From an uncultured Helicobacteraceae bacterium (GTDB taxonomy: Bacteria; Campylobacterota; Campylobacteria; Campylobacterales; Helicobacteraceae): a stretch of 64,000 bases of DNA. The position numbers were made by a program, and so were the translations under genes. Under the pieces are notes generated by a model, which had not been told where the DNA came from, did no database searches, and was given only the letters and a program-made list of their open reading frames with translations. Shown here piece after piece: positions 47,537-56,054 of the stretch; positions within the stretch are counted from its first letter, which is position 1; every line of letters starts with the position of its first letter. The stretch spans positions 248,001 to 312,000 of the forward strand of contig CALUUD010000001.1 of the NCBI GenBank assembly GCA_944323885.1. The letters run 5' to 3'.

Positions 47537-49804
47537 ATGAGTAATATTTTAGGATTTCCAAGAATTGGAAAAAATAGAGAACTTAAAAAAGCACTTGAAA
47601 ACTTTTGGAGCGGTAAATGCAATCATGATGAATTAGAATCTATAGCAAGATCTTTGCGTGAAAAGCATTGGCAAATACAAAAAGACTTAGAATATGTTTG
47701 TGTTAATGATTTTAGTTTATATGATAATGTATTAGATTTAGCATATGCACTTAATGCAAAACCTGCAAGGTTCAAAGAATTGGATGGATTAGAAGGGTAT
47801 TTTGCAATGGCAAGAGGACATAAAAATGGCATAGCTTGCGAGATTACAAAGTGGTTTAATACAAATTATCACTATGTTGTTCCAGAGCTTAGCAGTGATG
47901 ATAATTATAAAGCTAATGTGGAATCTATAAAAAAACAATATAATGAAGCTAAATCTCTAGGATACAAACCAAAAATTTCTCTAATTGGTATTTTTACATT
48001 TTTTGGACTAAGTAAAATTATAAAAGGTGAAAAACAAGAGATTTTTAGTAAATTAAAAAGTTCATATTTAGACTTAATAGATGAAATAGCAAAATTAGAT
48101 TCTGAAGTGGTAGTAGAATTTAGTGAGCCAATTTTTGCACAAGGATTAAATGGATTAGATAGCCTAAAATGCGGCTATGATAGAAATGCTATTGTATGTA
48201 TTTATAATGAAATTACAAAAAAAGGGATAAAAGCTATTGTAAGCACTTTTTTTGAACACAGCAATGAATTTACAGAAATTCTTCTAAATACTAACATCTA
48301 TGGCATTGGTCTTGATTTTATATATGGAGAAAAAAATAAAGAAAGCTTGCAAGCTATAGCTAAAAGCAATAAAATATTACATGTAGGAATTATTGATGGA
48401 AGAAATATTTGGGTAGCAAACATAGAATCTAAATTAGAATTTCTAGATTCTATAGCAAAGATAGTACCAAAAGAAAGAATTATTCTTAGCACTTCTTGCT
48501 CACTCTTGCATATTCCTTTTAGTAAAGATGGTGAGGAAAAAATAGATTCTGAAATTCTATCTTGGCTTAGTTTTGCTGCAGAAAAAATAAAAGAACTCAC
48601 AATACTTGAAGCAGCATTTAAAGGTAATATAGATTCTAATGTTAAAGAATTTTTAGAAAAAAATAAACAAATAAATGCTAATCGTGCAAAATCTAGTAGG
48701 ACAAATAACAAAACAATACGAGATCGTGTGGCTGCATACAAGCTAATACAAAGAGAACTTGAATTTAGCGATCGTATAGCAATTCAAAAAGAAGATTTCA
48801 AGCTTCCTATCCTGCCTACAACTACGATTGGTTCATTTCCTCAAACTAATGAAATTAGAGCATTAAGACAGCAGCTTAAAAAAGGTGAAATTACAGAATC
48901 TCAATATAAAGAAGGCATCAAAGAATACATAAGAGATTGCGTGAAATTTCAAGAAGAAATTGGCATAGATGTATTAGTGCATGGAGAACCAGAGCGTAAT
49001 GATATGGTGGAATATTTTGGAGAACAATTAAATGGATTTGTATTTAGCACTAATGCATGGGTGCAAAGCTATGGCAGCAGATGTGTAAAACCTCCAATTA
49101 TCTATGGTGATGTTTCAAGAACAAAGGCAATGACGCTAGAATGGATAACTTATGCACAAAGTCTTACAAAGAAACTTTTAAAGGGTATGCTAACTGGTCC
49201 TGTTACAATACTTAATTGGAGTTTTGCAAGAGATGACTTACCAAGAGATGAAGTATGCAAACAAATTGCACTAGCAATTGCTGATGAAATAGATGATTTA
49301 CAAAATGCAGGAATAAAAATAATACAAGTTGATGAAGCAGCATTTAAAGAAGGTTATCCATTAAGAAGTGAAAATATTAAAAAATATGAACAATGGGCAC
49401 TAGAATCTTTTAAAATTTCTACCGCTATTGCAAAACCTAGCACTCAAATTCATACACATATGTGTTATAGTGAATTCAATGACATCATTAAGACTATTGA
49501 AGCACTTGATGCAGATGTTATAAGTATTGAGACTGCAAGAAGTGGCAATGAGATTCTAAAAGTCTTTGAAAAAGTTGGTTATACCAATGAAGTAGGACCT
49601 GGTATCTATGATATTCATAGCCCTAGAATTCCAAGTATTGAAGATATTGAAAATCAAATTAAAGCTTTACTTGAAGTATTACCAAAAGAACAATTATGGA
49701 TCAATCCTGATTGTGGATTAAAAACACGCAAATGGGAAGAAGTAAAACCAAGCCTAAAAAACATTACTAAAGCTGTAGAAAACATAAGAGAGAGTTTAAA
49801 ATAA
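47537..49804 (+). CDS. metE: Cobalamin-independent methionine synthase
   Basis: 755 residues from the ATG at 47537-47539, preceded by GAAGGATT; the longer frame upstream has no ribosome site. MetE transfers a methyl from 5-methyl-THF (polyglutamate) to homocysteine. N-domain start SNILGFPRIGKNRELKKALE; zinc ligands in IHTHMCYSEF near residue 640 and NPDCGLKTR near residue 727. TTTIGSFPQT opens the catalytic barrel near residue 428. It is followed by a metF-like gene 39 bp on, as in Campylobacter. Confidence 0.97.
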   Translation: MSNILGFPRIGKNRELKKALENFWSGKCNHDELESIARSLREKHWQIQKDLEYVCVNDFSLYDNVLDLAYALNAKPARFKELDGLEGYFAMARGHKNGIACEITKWFNTNYHYVVPELSSDDNYKANVESIKKQYNEAKSLGYKPKISLIGIFTFFGLSKIIKGEKQEIFSKLKSSYLDLIDEIAKLDSEVVVEFSEPIFAQGLNGLDSLKCGYDRNAIVCIYNEITKKGIKAIVSTFFEHSNEFTEILLNTNIYGIGLDFIYGEKNKESLQAIAKSNKILHVGIIDGRNIWVANIESKLEFLDSIAKIVPKERIILSTSCSLLHIPFSKDGEEKIDSEILSWLSFAAEKIKELTILEAAFKGNIDSNVKEFLEKNKQINANRAKSSRTNNKTIRDRVAAYKLIQRELEFSDRIAIQKEDFKLPILPTTTIGSFPQTNEIRALRQQLKKGEITESQYKEGIKEYIRDCVKFQEEIGIDVLVHGEPERNDMVEYFGEQLNGFVFSTNAWVQSYGSRCVKPPIIYGDVSRTKAMTLEWITYAQSLTKKLLKGMLTGPVTILNWSFARDDLPRDEVCKQIALAIADEIDDLQNAGIKIIQVDEAAFKEGYPLRSENIKKYEQWALESFKISTAIAKPSTQIHTHMCYSEFNDIIKTIEALDADVISIETARSGNEILKVFEKVGYTNEVGPGIYDIHSPRIPSIEDIENQIKALLEVLPKEQLWINPDCGLKTRKWEEVKPSLKNITKAVENIRESLK

Positions 49805-49843
49805 ACTCTTTTAAATATAAGGCACAAAGCCAAAAGGGTAGAT

Positions 49844-50764
49844 ATGTGTAGCAAAAAAATAGATTACAACATAGAATCTGTTATAAAAAAAATACAATCA
49901 AAAGAAGATTTTTTAAGCTTAGAGATAAATCCTGCTTTAAGTGCAAAAATTGAAAAAAATACTATTGATGAATTAAAAAATTTTTGTAAAATTGATGCAT
50001 TTGTAGTGACAGATTCTCCATTAGCAAGATTCAAGCCTTCATCAATTCTTACTTCACTTAAAATGCAGAATCTTTTACAAAAGCCAGTAATTTGCACACT
50101 TTCAATGAGAGATCGTAATTCCTTAGCACTATGTGGCGACATCTTAGCAGTCAATGAATTAGGGATTCGTGTATTTTTGACTCTTACAGGTGATTGCATT
50201 AAAAATGGTGACTGCAAGAATGCAAAAAGTGTTTTTGAGGATAATTCACTCAAACTTGCTGATATTATAGACAACCTAAATAATGGAATAGCAGTTAATG
50301 GTAAAGAATTAAAAGAAAATGTAAAAAAAATTTATAATTTTGCTGTAATTAACTCGTATGCAAATAACCAAAAATCAATCACAAACAAAATCTATAAAAA
50401 ATTAAAATCACGCAATATTAGTGCACTTTTTACACAGCCCATATATTCAAGAGAAAGTGCTGAGATATTATTACAAAGTATAGAACAAGCAAACAATGAA
50501 CTAAAAATAAAATCTTCAATTATATTTGGTTTCTTTCCGGTATTAAGTTACAAAACGGCACTTTTTTTAAGAGATAGGCTACCAGGTGTATACATACCAA
50601 CATATTGGGTAGAAAAACTAGAATCTGCTTCATTGTGCGGTAAAGAAGAAGAATACAAAGTAGGATTAGAGTTATCATTAAATATTTTTAATAAACTTAG
50701 AAAAATACATAATAAATTTCATCTAATGAGCAATAAGACAAGTATTTTAAAATCATTTGTATAA
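49844..50764 (+). CDS. metF: Methylenetetrahydrofolate reductase family protein (MetF-like)
   Basis: 306 residues with the MTHFR barrel: SLEINPALSAKI (catalytic Glu strand), FVVTDSPLARFKPSS, PVICTLSMRDRN near residue 85, then FLTLTGD near residue 105, and ALFTQPIYSRESAEILL near residue 200. It supplies 5-methyl-THF to MetE, which it follows. The text diverges from E. coli MetF (SxEFFPP in place of SLEINPA), placing it in the shorter epsilonproteobacterial group. The FTQP motif supports reductase activity. Confidence 0.85.
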   Translation: MCSKKIDYNIESVIKKIQSKEDFLSLEINPALSAKIEKNTIDELKNFCKIDAFVVTDSPLARFKPSSILTSLKMQNLLQKPVICTLSMRDRNSLALCGDILAVNELGIRVFLTLTGDCIKNGDCKNAKSVFEDNSLKLADIIDNLNNGIAVNGKELKENVKKIYNFAVINSYANNQKSITNKIYKKLKSRNISALFTQPIYSRESAEILLQSIEQANNELKIKSSIIFGFFPVLSYKTALFLRDRLPGVYIPTYWVEKLESASLCGKEEEYKVGLELSLNIFNKLRKIHNKFHLMSNKTSILKSFV

Positions 50765-50810
50765 TATAAATCTATAATATTGGGATATATTTTAAATTAG
50801 GATATAGATT

Positions 50811-52520
50811 ATGAAAAGTGATATTATTAAAAAAGGTTATCAAAGGGCACCTCACAGGAGTTTGCTTAGAGCTACAGGACTAAAAGATGAAGATTTTAAT
50901 AAACCATTTATAGGTGTAGCAAATAGCTATATTGATATTATCCCTGGGCATTTTTTTCTAAATAAATATGCGCAAATTGTAAAAGAAGAAATAATAAAGG
51001 CAGGTGGCATACCTTTTGAATTTAATACAATTGGCGTAGATGATGGTATTGCTATGGGACATGATGGAATGCTTTATTCATTGCCAAGTCGTGAGCTTAT
51101 AGCTGATGCAATAGAAACAGTAATGAATGCGCACGCCCTAGATGCAATGATTTGCATACCAAACTGCGATAAAATAGTCCCTGGAATGCTTATGGGTGCA
51201 TTGCGTGTAAATGTGCCAACTATTTTTGTAAGTGGTGGACCAATGCTAGCAGGGAGGTTAGATGATGGCACAATTTTAGATCTTAACTCTGCATTTGAGG
51301 CAGTAGGAGAATATGCAAGTGGAAAAATTGATGAAAAAAGATTGCATGAAATTGAATGCAATGCCTGTCCTGGTGGAGGAAGCTGCAGTGGTATGTTTAC
51401 TGCAAATTCTATGAATACACTTTGTGAAGCTATGGGAGTAGCATTGCCTGGAAATGGAACAATTCCAGCACTAACAAAAGAAAGAGAAGAATTACTAAGA
51501 AGTGCAGCAAGAAGAATTGTAGAAATTGCACTAGATGAGGAAAAAAGTGAAAAGTTTAAATTTAAAAATATTTTAAATTTAAAGGCTATTAACAATGCCT
51601 TTGTCATAGATATGGCAATGGGTGGTAGCACAAATACAGTTCTTCATATGCTTGCTATTGCTAAAGAAGCAGAAGTAGAATTTGATTTAAATAATATTAA
51701 TGAAATTGCCAAAAATGTAGCACATATCGCAAAGATTGCCCCCGCATTAAGTAGCGTGCATATGGAAGATATTAATCGTGCTGGTGGAGTAAATGCAGTA
51801 ATAAATGAAGTATCTAAAAGGTGTGACACACAAAATACTGCAAATATCTTACAACTTGATGCATTAACAATTACTGGAGAAACCATTAAAGAAAGAATAA
51901 AAAATGCAGAGATAAAAGATACTTCTATAATTAGAACAAATGAAAATGCTTATTCGCAAGTTGGTGGTCTTAAGATTCTATTTGGAAATCTTGCAGAACA
52001 AGGGGCTGTGCTAAAAGTAGCTGCAGTTGCAGAATCTATGAAGGAATTTGTAGGCAATGCAGTATGCTTTAACTCTCAAGAAGAAGCAATTAAGGGCATC
52101 ACTAGTGGTAAAATAAAAAGTGGAGATGTAGTAGTTATACGCTATGAAGGACCAAAAGGAGGTCCTGGTATGCAAGAAATGTTAAGCCCTACAAGCCTCA
52201 TTATGGGTATGGGATTGGGAGAAAGTGTAGCACTTATAACAGATGGTCGCTTTAGTGGAGCAACTCGTGGAGCATGTATAGGACATATAAGCCCAGAGGC
52301 AGCAGAAGGTGGATTAATTGCACTTATTGAAGATGGGGATAAAATATCAATATCTGTAAGCAAAGGCAGTTTAGAGTTACTTGTAGATTCTAGCACATTA
52401 GAATCTCGTCGCAACAAGTGGAAGCCAATAAAAAAAGATATAAAAAGCAAATGGCTTAAAAGATATTCGCTACTTGTAAGCAATGCAGCAAATGGAGCTA
52501 TATTGAAAACAGAACTATAA
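50811..52520 (+). CDS. ilvD: Dihydroxy-acid dehydratase
   Basis: 569 residues, full length. IlvD dehydrates dihydroxy acids for isoleucine, valine and CoA synthesis and carries an Fe-S cluster. Cluster Cys are in [13 protein letters not shown] near residue 122 and [20 protein letters not shown] near residue 190; the C-terminal [21 protein letters not shown] block is intact. AGGATATAG precedes the ATG. A hairpin follows the stop. Confidence 0.98.
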   Translation: MKSDIIKKGYQRAPHRSLLRATGLKDEDFNKPFIGVANSYIDIIPGHFFLNKYAQIVKEEIIKAGGIPFEFNTIGVDDGIAMGHDGMLYSLPSRELIADAIETVMNAHALDAMICIPNCDKIVPGMLMGALRVNVPTIFVSGGPMLAGRLDDGTILDLNSAFEAVGEYASGKIDEKRLHEIECNACPGGGSCSGMFTANSMNTLCEAMGVALPGNGTIPALTKEREELLRSAARRIVEIALDEEKSEKFKFKNILNLKAINNAFVIDMAMGGSTNTVLHMLAIAKEAEVEFDLNNINEIAKNVAHIAKIAPALSSVHMEDINRAGGVNAVINEVSKRCDTQNTANILQLDALTITGETIKERIKNAEIKDTSIIRTNENAYSQVGGLKILFGNLAEQGAVLKVAAVAESMKEFVGNAVCFNSQEEAIKGITSGKIKSGDVVVIRYEGPKGGPGMQEMLSPTSLIMGMGLGESVALITDGRFSGATRGACIGHISPEAAEGGLIALIEDGDKISISVSKGSLELLVDSSTLESRRNKWKPIKKDIKSKWLKRYSLLVSNAANGAILKTEL

Positions 52521-52550
52521 TATAGAGTTGTTTATTTAAACAACTCTATA
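52521..52550 (+). terminator. Hairpin between ilvD and the acfC-like gene
   Basis: TATAGAGTTGTTT and AAACAACTCTATA form a perfect 13-bp stem with a 4-base loop, placed directly after the ilvD stop and 18 bp before the stop of the convergent gene. No long T run follows, so it may act in both directions but less strongly, or stabilise the mRNA. Confidence 0.65.
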
Positions 52551-52568
52551 ACAACAAATTAAAAAATT

Positions 52569-53315
52569 TTATTGTCTCCAACCATATTTCTTGAAAATTT
52601 CTTGAGCTTTTTTACCTGAAAGATAATCAACAAATTGTTTAGTTTCATTGCTTGCATTATTTTTCATAACAATATTAAAAGTCCTATAAACCACCAAATC
52701 CTTTTCAATGCTCACTACATCACCAAAATCTGGGTTACTCTTTGCCCAATCTAACCAAGTAATCCAAACATCTGCTTGATTATCTAAGAATGCTTTTCTT
52801 GCACTACCACTATTTGGTGTATATGCAACAATATTTTGTCTAAATTTGCTAATAAGTTCAATATCTTGGGTTCTACCTATCATATCTTCCCATACACCAG
52901 TTCCTGAAGTATTACTTTTTCCTGCCCCATCTGGCACTACAATTCTGACTTTTTTATTTGCAAGATCTTTTAAACCCTTAATTTTAAGTGGATTACCTTT
53001 TTGTGTAAGTATAATTGCCTCACGAAAATACAAAGGCTTAATTGCTTTAATATCAAAACTATTATTAAAGTCACTAGCTATAGCTAGTGCAGACTGATCT
53101 GATGCACCAAATAAGGCATCTGCATTTTTTTCTGCTTTATCTTGCCAAGTTTTTTGTGGTCCAAAATTAACATTTACATTAATTCCAGTATCCTTTTTAA
53201 ACTCTTTTGCAACATCAATTAAAGCAGTATGTGGCCCACCTGGTCCATATATGTTTACATCAGCAAATAAAAAAGCATTGCTCATTAAAGCTAAAGATAG
53301 TAATAACTTTTTCAT
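52569..53315 (-). CDS. Periplasmic substrate-binding protein, AcfC-like
   Basis: 248 residues with a signal peptide (MKKLLLSLALMSNAFLFA). The mature start DVNIYGPGGPHTALIDVAKE resembles AcfC, the accessory colonisation factor, and the fold is that of sulfate/molybdate-type type 2 binding proteins (GPQKTWQDKA, FGASDQSALA, PDGAGKSNTSGTGVWEDMIG). It may bind an oxyanion such as sulfate. No ABC permease or ATPase gene is adjacent. Well spaced from both neighbours, with its own promoter region. Confidence 0.8.
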   Translation of the reverse strand: MKKLLLSLALMSNAFLFADVNIYGPGGPHTALIDVAKEFKKDTGINVNVNFGPQKTWQDKAEKNADALFGASDQSALAIASDFNNSFDIKAIKPLYFREAIILTQKGNPLKIKGLKDLANKKVRIVVPDGAGKSNTSGTGVWEDMIGRTQDIELISKFRQNIVAYTPNSGSARKAFLDNQADVWITWLDWAKSNPDFGDVVSIEKDLVVYRTFNIVMKNNASNETKQFVDYLSGKKAQEIFKKYGWRQ

Positions 53316-53464
53316 ATTAATCCTTAAAAAATAAAATAGACTTAAGATTATATAGATATATTATCAATATTTTATAAATTAAATTTAGTTTAATAAATTA
53401 AAGTCTTTTCTATCTATAATATATTTTTAGTAAATATTAATCCATAGAACAATAATAAAAATTA

Positions 53465-55015
53465 TTATCTAAACTCCTTTTTAATAAAAGACACTTCTTC
53501 CTTGCATATTTGCTCCCAATCTTCACATTGATATTGATTAAGAGATTCCTTATCTTCTCTTAATAAAACTTCATAAGCAAACAACCAATATTCATCATTT
53601 AAAATTTTAGAAGTTTGTATAATAAAATTATTTGCTATTGTTTTATATTCTTGTATATTGTTACCATTCTTTTTATCATAAAGGTAGCATAATAACATTA
53701 GAATGCAATCTTCTTTTTTTCCTGCTTCTTCTAATAAATTAATTTCTGCTTCTAGTTTAAAATCATATTTTAGTGCAAAATAAATGGCATAAGACATTGC
53801 TTCGTAGTTTCTTTTTTCTTTACCTAGATTAAAAATATCTAAAGAGATTTTTTGTATATATGATTTTGCAACAAGGTCTTTTTCATCAAATACTTTATCT
53901 AATAAAAAAATCAAATATGGATATAGCAAAACTAAATGATGAATTGTGTTAATAAAATATTTTTTAGCACTTATGGTCATTTTCTTTTTAAGTAAAATTT
54001 TAATTGCATAGTGTAAAATAGCAGCATTATCTTTATTTTCTTTCATTAACTCTAAAGCCATATCTAAAAATGGTGCTATTCCTGAATGCTTTATTTCTCC
54101 ATTATGGGAATCTAATTGAAAAAGCTTTAATTTTCTTATCCACTTTTCTTCAAATGAATTAGGTAGTTCTATGATTTCTGTTTTTTTATGATTTAAATAT
54201 AATCTATATTTTTTAAGCTCCATAGATAAATCTAAAAGAAAATTTTGGGCTTCTTCGTGAGATTTAACATAGCAAGCATAATCATCTATGTTTCTAATAT
54301 ATTTATATTTTTTGCTAAGTTCATAATCAACTGCAACTAAAATAATCTCTGAGATTAAGTTCGAGCTATGAGAGCCTATTAATATTCCATGAGTTTCTCC
54401 ATAATTAAGCCCTTGTGTAGCTCTATCTATCTTATTATAATACACAGATTTATTGTTTTTATTGTTTTTAGCTTCTTCCTTTCCAGCTAATGCCCAAGGT
54501 ATAGAATGTGTATAGATGCTAGGGAAACAATTTGAAATATCTGCTTTTACTTTATATCTTTTGCCAATAACAATTTCTTGCTTAGGAGAATCATCAAGCT
54601 TGTAGTTATTATAGTTCATCTCAAAAATTGCTTTGCATTTTAACTTTCTAATATGAATGCGACTAATTTTATAATTATCATTTTTGGTTTTTTCAAAAAA
54701 ATATTCCTTTAATTCACCCCAGCTTTCTTTTAAGGCTTTACATTGTTTGTAGTATGCAAATGGATTTGGTATTGATAGGATTCTAGGAATATTAATATGT
54801 CTCATATTTTCATATTTAATATACTTGTATTCTTTTTGTTTAAAACATGGCTTATTTGATTTGCAAAATTCAAAGAAAGTTTCTGAAGTAAGAAAATTTG
54901 GTATCCTTTCGGCAAACATTCCATATCCCAATAACCCTTCATAGAGCATATCTTCTGATAATTTATTAAGACATTCATGATATTTTTTTAAATTTTCCAT
55001 CTCTTTAATTTGCAC
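53465..55015 (-). CDS. Stand-alone reverse transcriptase, Abi/UG (defence) type
   Basis: 516 residues. The start is a GTG at 55013-55015, with GGAGG 6 bases upstream. RT motifs: A, VKADISNCFPSIYTHSIPWA (D159); B, LNYGETHGILIGSHSSNLIS (204-222); C, RNIDDYACY (D244, D245); D, LYLNHKKTEI (273-282). The SIYTHSI box and a C-terminal helical repeat region (300-516) mark the Abi/UG (DRT) class, not retrons or group II introns. No maturase, HNH or msr/msd part is present. Members of this class block phages by making DNA. The residue before IDD is Asn, not the usual Tyr/Phe. Which UG/DRT group it belongs to cannot be decided here. Confidence 0.88.
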   Translation of the reverse strand: MQIKEMENLKKYHECLNKLSEDMLYEGLLGYGMFAERIPNFLTSETFFEFCKSNKPCFKQKEYKYIKYENMRHINIPRILSIPNPFAYYKQCKALKESWGELKEYFFEKTKNDNYKISRIHIRKLKCKAIFEMNYNNYKLDDSPKQEIVIGKRYKVKADISNCFPSIYTHSIPWALAGKEEAKNNKNNKSVYYNKIDRATQGLNYGETHGILIGSHSSNLISEIILVAVDYELSKKYKYIRNIDDYACYVKSHEEAQNFLLDLSMELKKYRLYLNHKKTEIIELPNSFEEKWIRKLKLFQLDSHNGEIKHSGIAPFLDMALELMKENKDNAAILHYAIKILLKKKMTISAKKYFINTIHHLVLLYPYLIFLLDKVFDEKDLVAKSYIQKISLDIFNLGKEKRNYEAMSYAIYFALKYDFKLEAEINLLEEAGKKEDCILMLLCYLYDKKNGNNIQEYKTIANNFIIQTSKILNDEYWLFAYEVLLREDKESLNQYQCEDWEQICKEEVSFIKKEFR

Positions 55016-55064
55016 ACACCACCTCCCATATAGTTGTTACACAATTATCATTTATTACATCTAG

Positions 55065-55070
55065 ATTATA
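55065..55070 (-). promoter_or_regulatory. Predicted -10 box of the reverse transcriptase gene
   Basis: TATAAT on the minus strand, 50 bp before the GTG start. GACAAA about 14 bases upstream is a weak -35. It puts the whole transcript leader at about 45 bases, leaving no room for a long upstream ncRNA. Confidence 0.5.
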
Positions 55071-55088
55071 AATAGCTGCTCATATTTG

Positions 55089-55163
55089 TCTTTTATATAT
55101 CTTTAATAATTTACAAAAATTTTACAAATTCAACCATCATATTTTACACTGTATCTTTATAAT
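55089..55163 (+). promoter_or_regulatory. pst promoter with 11-bp direct repeats (pho-box-like)
   Basis: TTTACA occurs at 55110-55115 and 55121-55126, an 11-bp step, and TCTTT at 55089 and 55100 gives a second pair in the same phase. PhoB-type regulators bind repeats of this spacing. A TATAAT is at 55158-55163, about 31 bases before the pstS ATG, placing the repeats over and above the -35 zone. The TTTACA text differs from both the E. coli pho box and the C. jejuni PhosSR box that I remember. Confidence 0.5.
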
Positions 55164-55194
55164 TACCTAAGATATCAAGAATTAAGGAAATAAA

Positions 55195-56016
55195 ATGAAA
55201 AAAATAATTTTAGGAATCTTGGTGATATTTGGTTTAAGCAATAACATGTATGCAGAAAATATACATCCAATAACAAGGGAGATGGGATCTGGAACTCGAG
55301 GAGCTTTTGTAGAAATTTTTGGTATACAAAAAGAAATTAAAGGAAAAAAAGTAGATGCTATATCACAAAAAGCGGAAGTAACAAATTCAACTGGTGTTAT
55401 GATAACAAGCATTGCTAATTCTAAAAATGCAATTGGATATATATCTTTAGGTTCTTTGAAAGATAATGTAAAGGCACTAAAAATAGATGGCGTATATCCG
55501 AATTTAGACACTATTATAAATAAAAGTTATAAAATTTCTCGTCCTTTTAATCTTGTTACAAAACAAGAAAATGATCTTATTAAAGATTTCTTAGATTATG
55601 CAATTAATGCAAAGGATATAATAGAAAAAGCAGGATATGTAGCTACAAAACAAATTCCTTTTATCTCTAAAAAACCAAATGGCAAACTTATTATTGCTGG
55701 ATCAAGCTCTATATATCCACTGATAGAAAAAATTACTGAAAGTTATAGAATAATAAATCCAAATGCAAATATTGAAGTATTACAATCAGATTCTACTACA
55801 GGTATTAATGCTGTGCTTGATGGGACAGCAGATATTGGTATGGTATCTCGGGAACTAAAACCTACAGAAATAAAAAGAGGCATAAAAACTCATATCATAG
55901 CAATTGATGGTTTAGCAGTTATTGTAAATAAAGCAAATAAACTAGACTCTATAACTAAAGAGGATATTAAAAAAATATTTTTAGGCGAAATAAAACAATG
56001 GGGTGACCTTAAATAG
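55195..56016 (+). CDS. pstS: Phosphate-binding protein PstS, circularly permuted
   Basis: 273 residues with a signal peptide (MKKIILGILVIFGLSNNMYA). Both halves of PstS are present but in reversed order. Residues 24-150 are the normal C-terminal half (HPITREMGSGTRGAF, IGYISLGSLKDNVKALKIDG, SRPFNLV). Residues 163-273 are the normal N-terminal half (KLIIAGSSSIYPLIEKITES, DGTADIGMVSREL, IAIDGLAVIVNKAN, IFLGEIKQWGDLK). Phosphate ligands GSSS and GSGTR are intact, so it can still bind phosphate. It leads pstSCAB-phoBR. Confidence 0.88.
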   Translation: MKKIILGILVIFGLSNNMYAENIHPITREMGSGTRGAFVEIFGIQKEIKGKKVDAISQKAEVTNSTGVMITSIANSKNAIGYISLGSLKDNVKALKIDGVYPNLDTIINKSYKISRPFNLVTKQENDLIKDFLDYAINAKDIIEKAGYVATKQIPFISKKPNGKLIIAGSSSIYPLIEKITESYRIINPNANIEVLQSDSTTGINAVLDGTADIGMVSRELKPTEIKRGIKTHIIAIDGLAVIVNKANKLDSITKEDIKKIFLGEIKQWGDLK

Positions 56017-56054
56017 TTAATATCATTTATTAAGCAGCAAAGCTAAGGATAAAT

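Noticed and set aside
51074-51631. Long antisense frames (185 codons inside ilvD; 242 codons at 56947-57675 inside pstA; 165 codons at 19414-19911 inside nrdA)
   Set aside because: Each is antisense to a clearly conserved gene, with low-complexity hydrophobic or Ser-rich text and no ribosome site. They are shadows of codon bias.
55016-55194. A structured ncRNA next to the reverse transcriptase, as in DRT2/DRT3/DRT9 or retrons
   Set aside because: The gap is only 179 bp, holds two promoters and no good hairpin; the downstream gap (53316-53464) is AT-rich and also unstructured.
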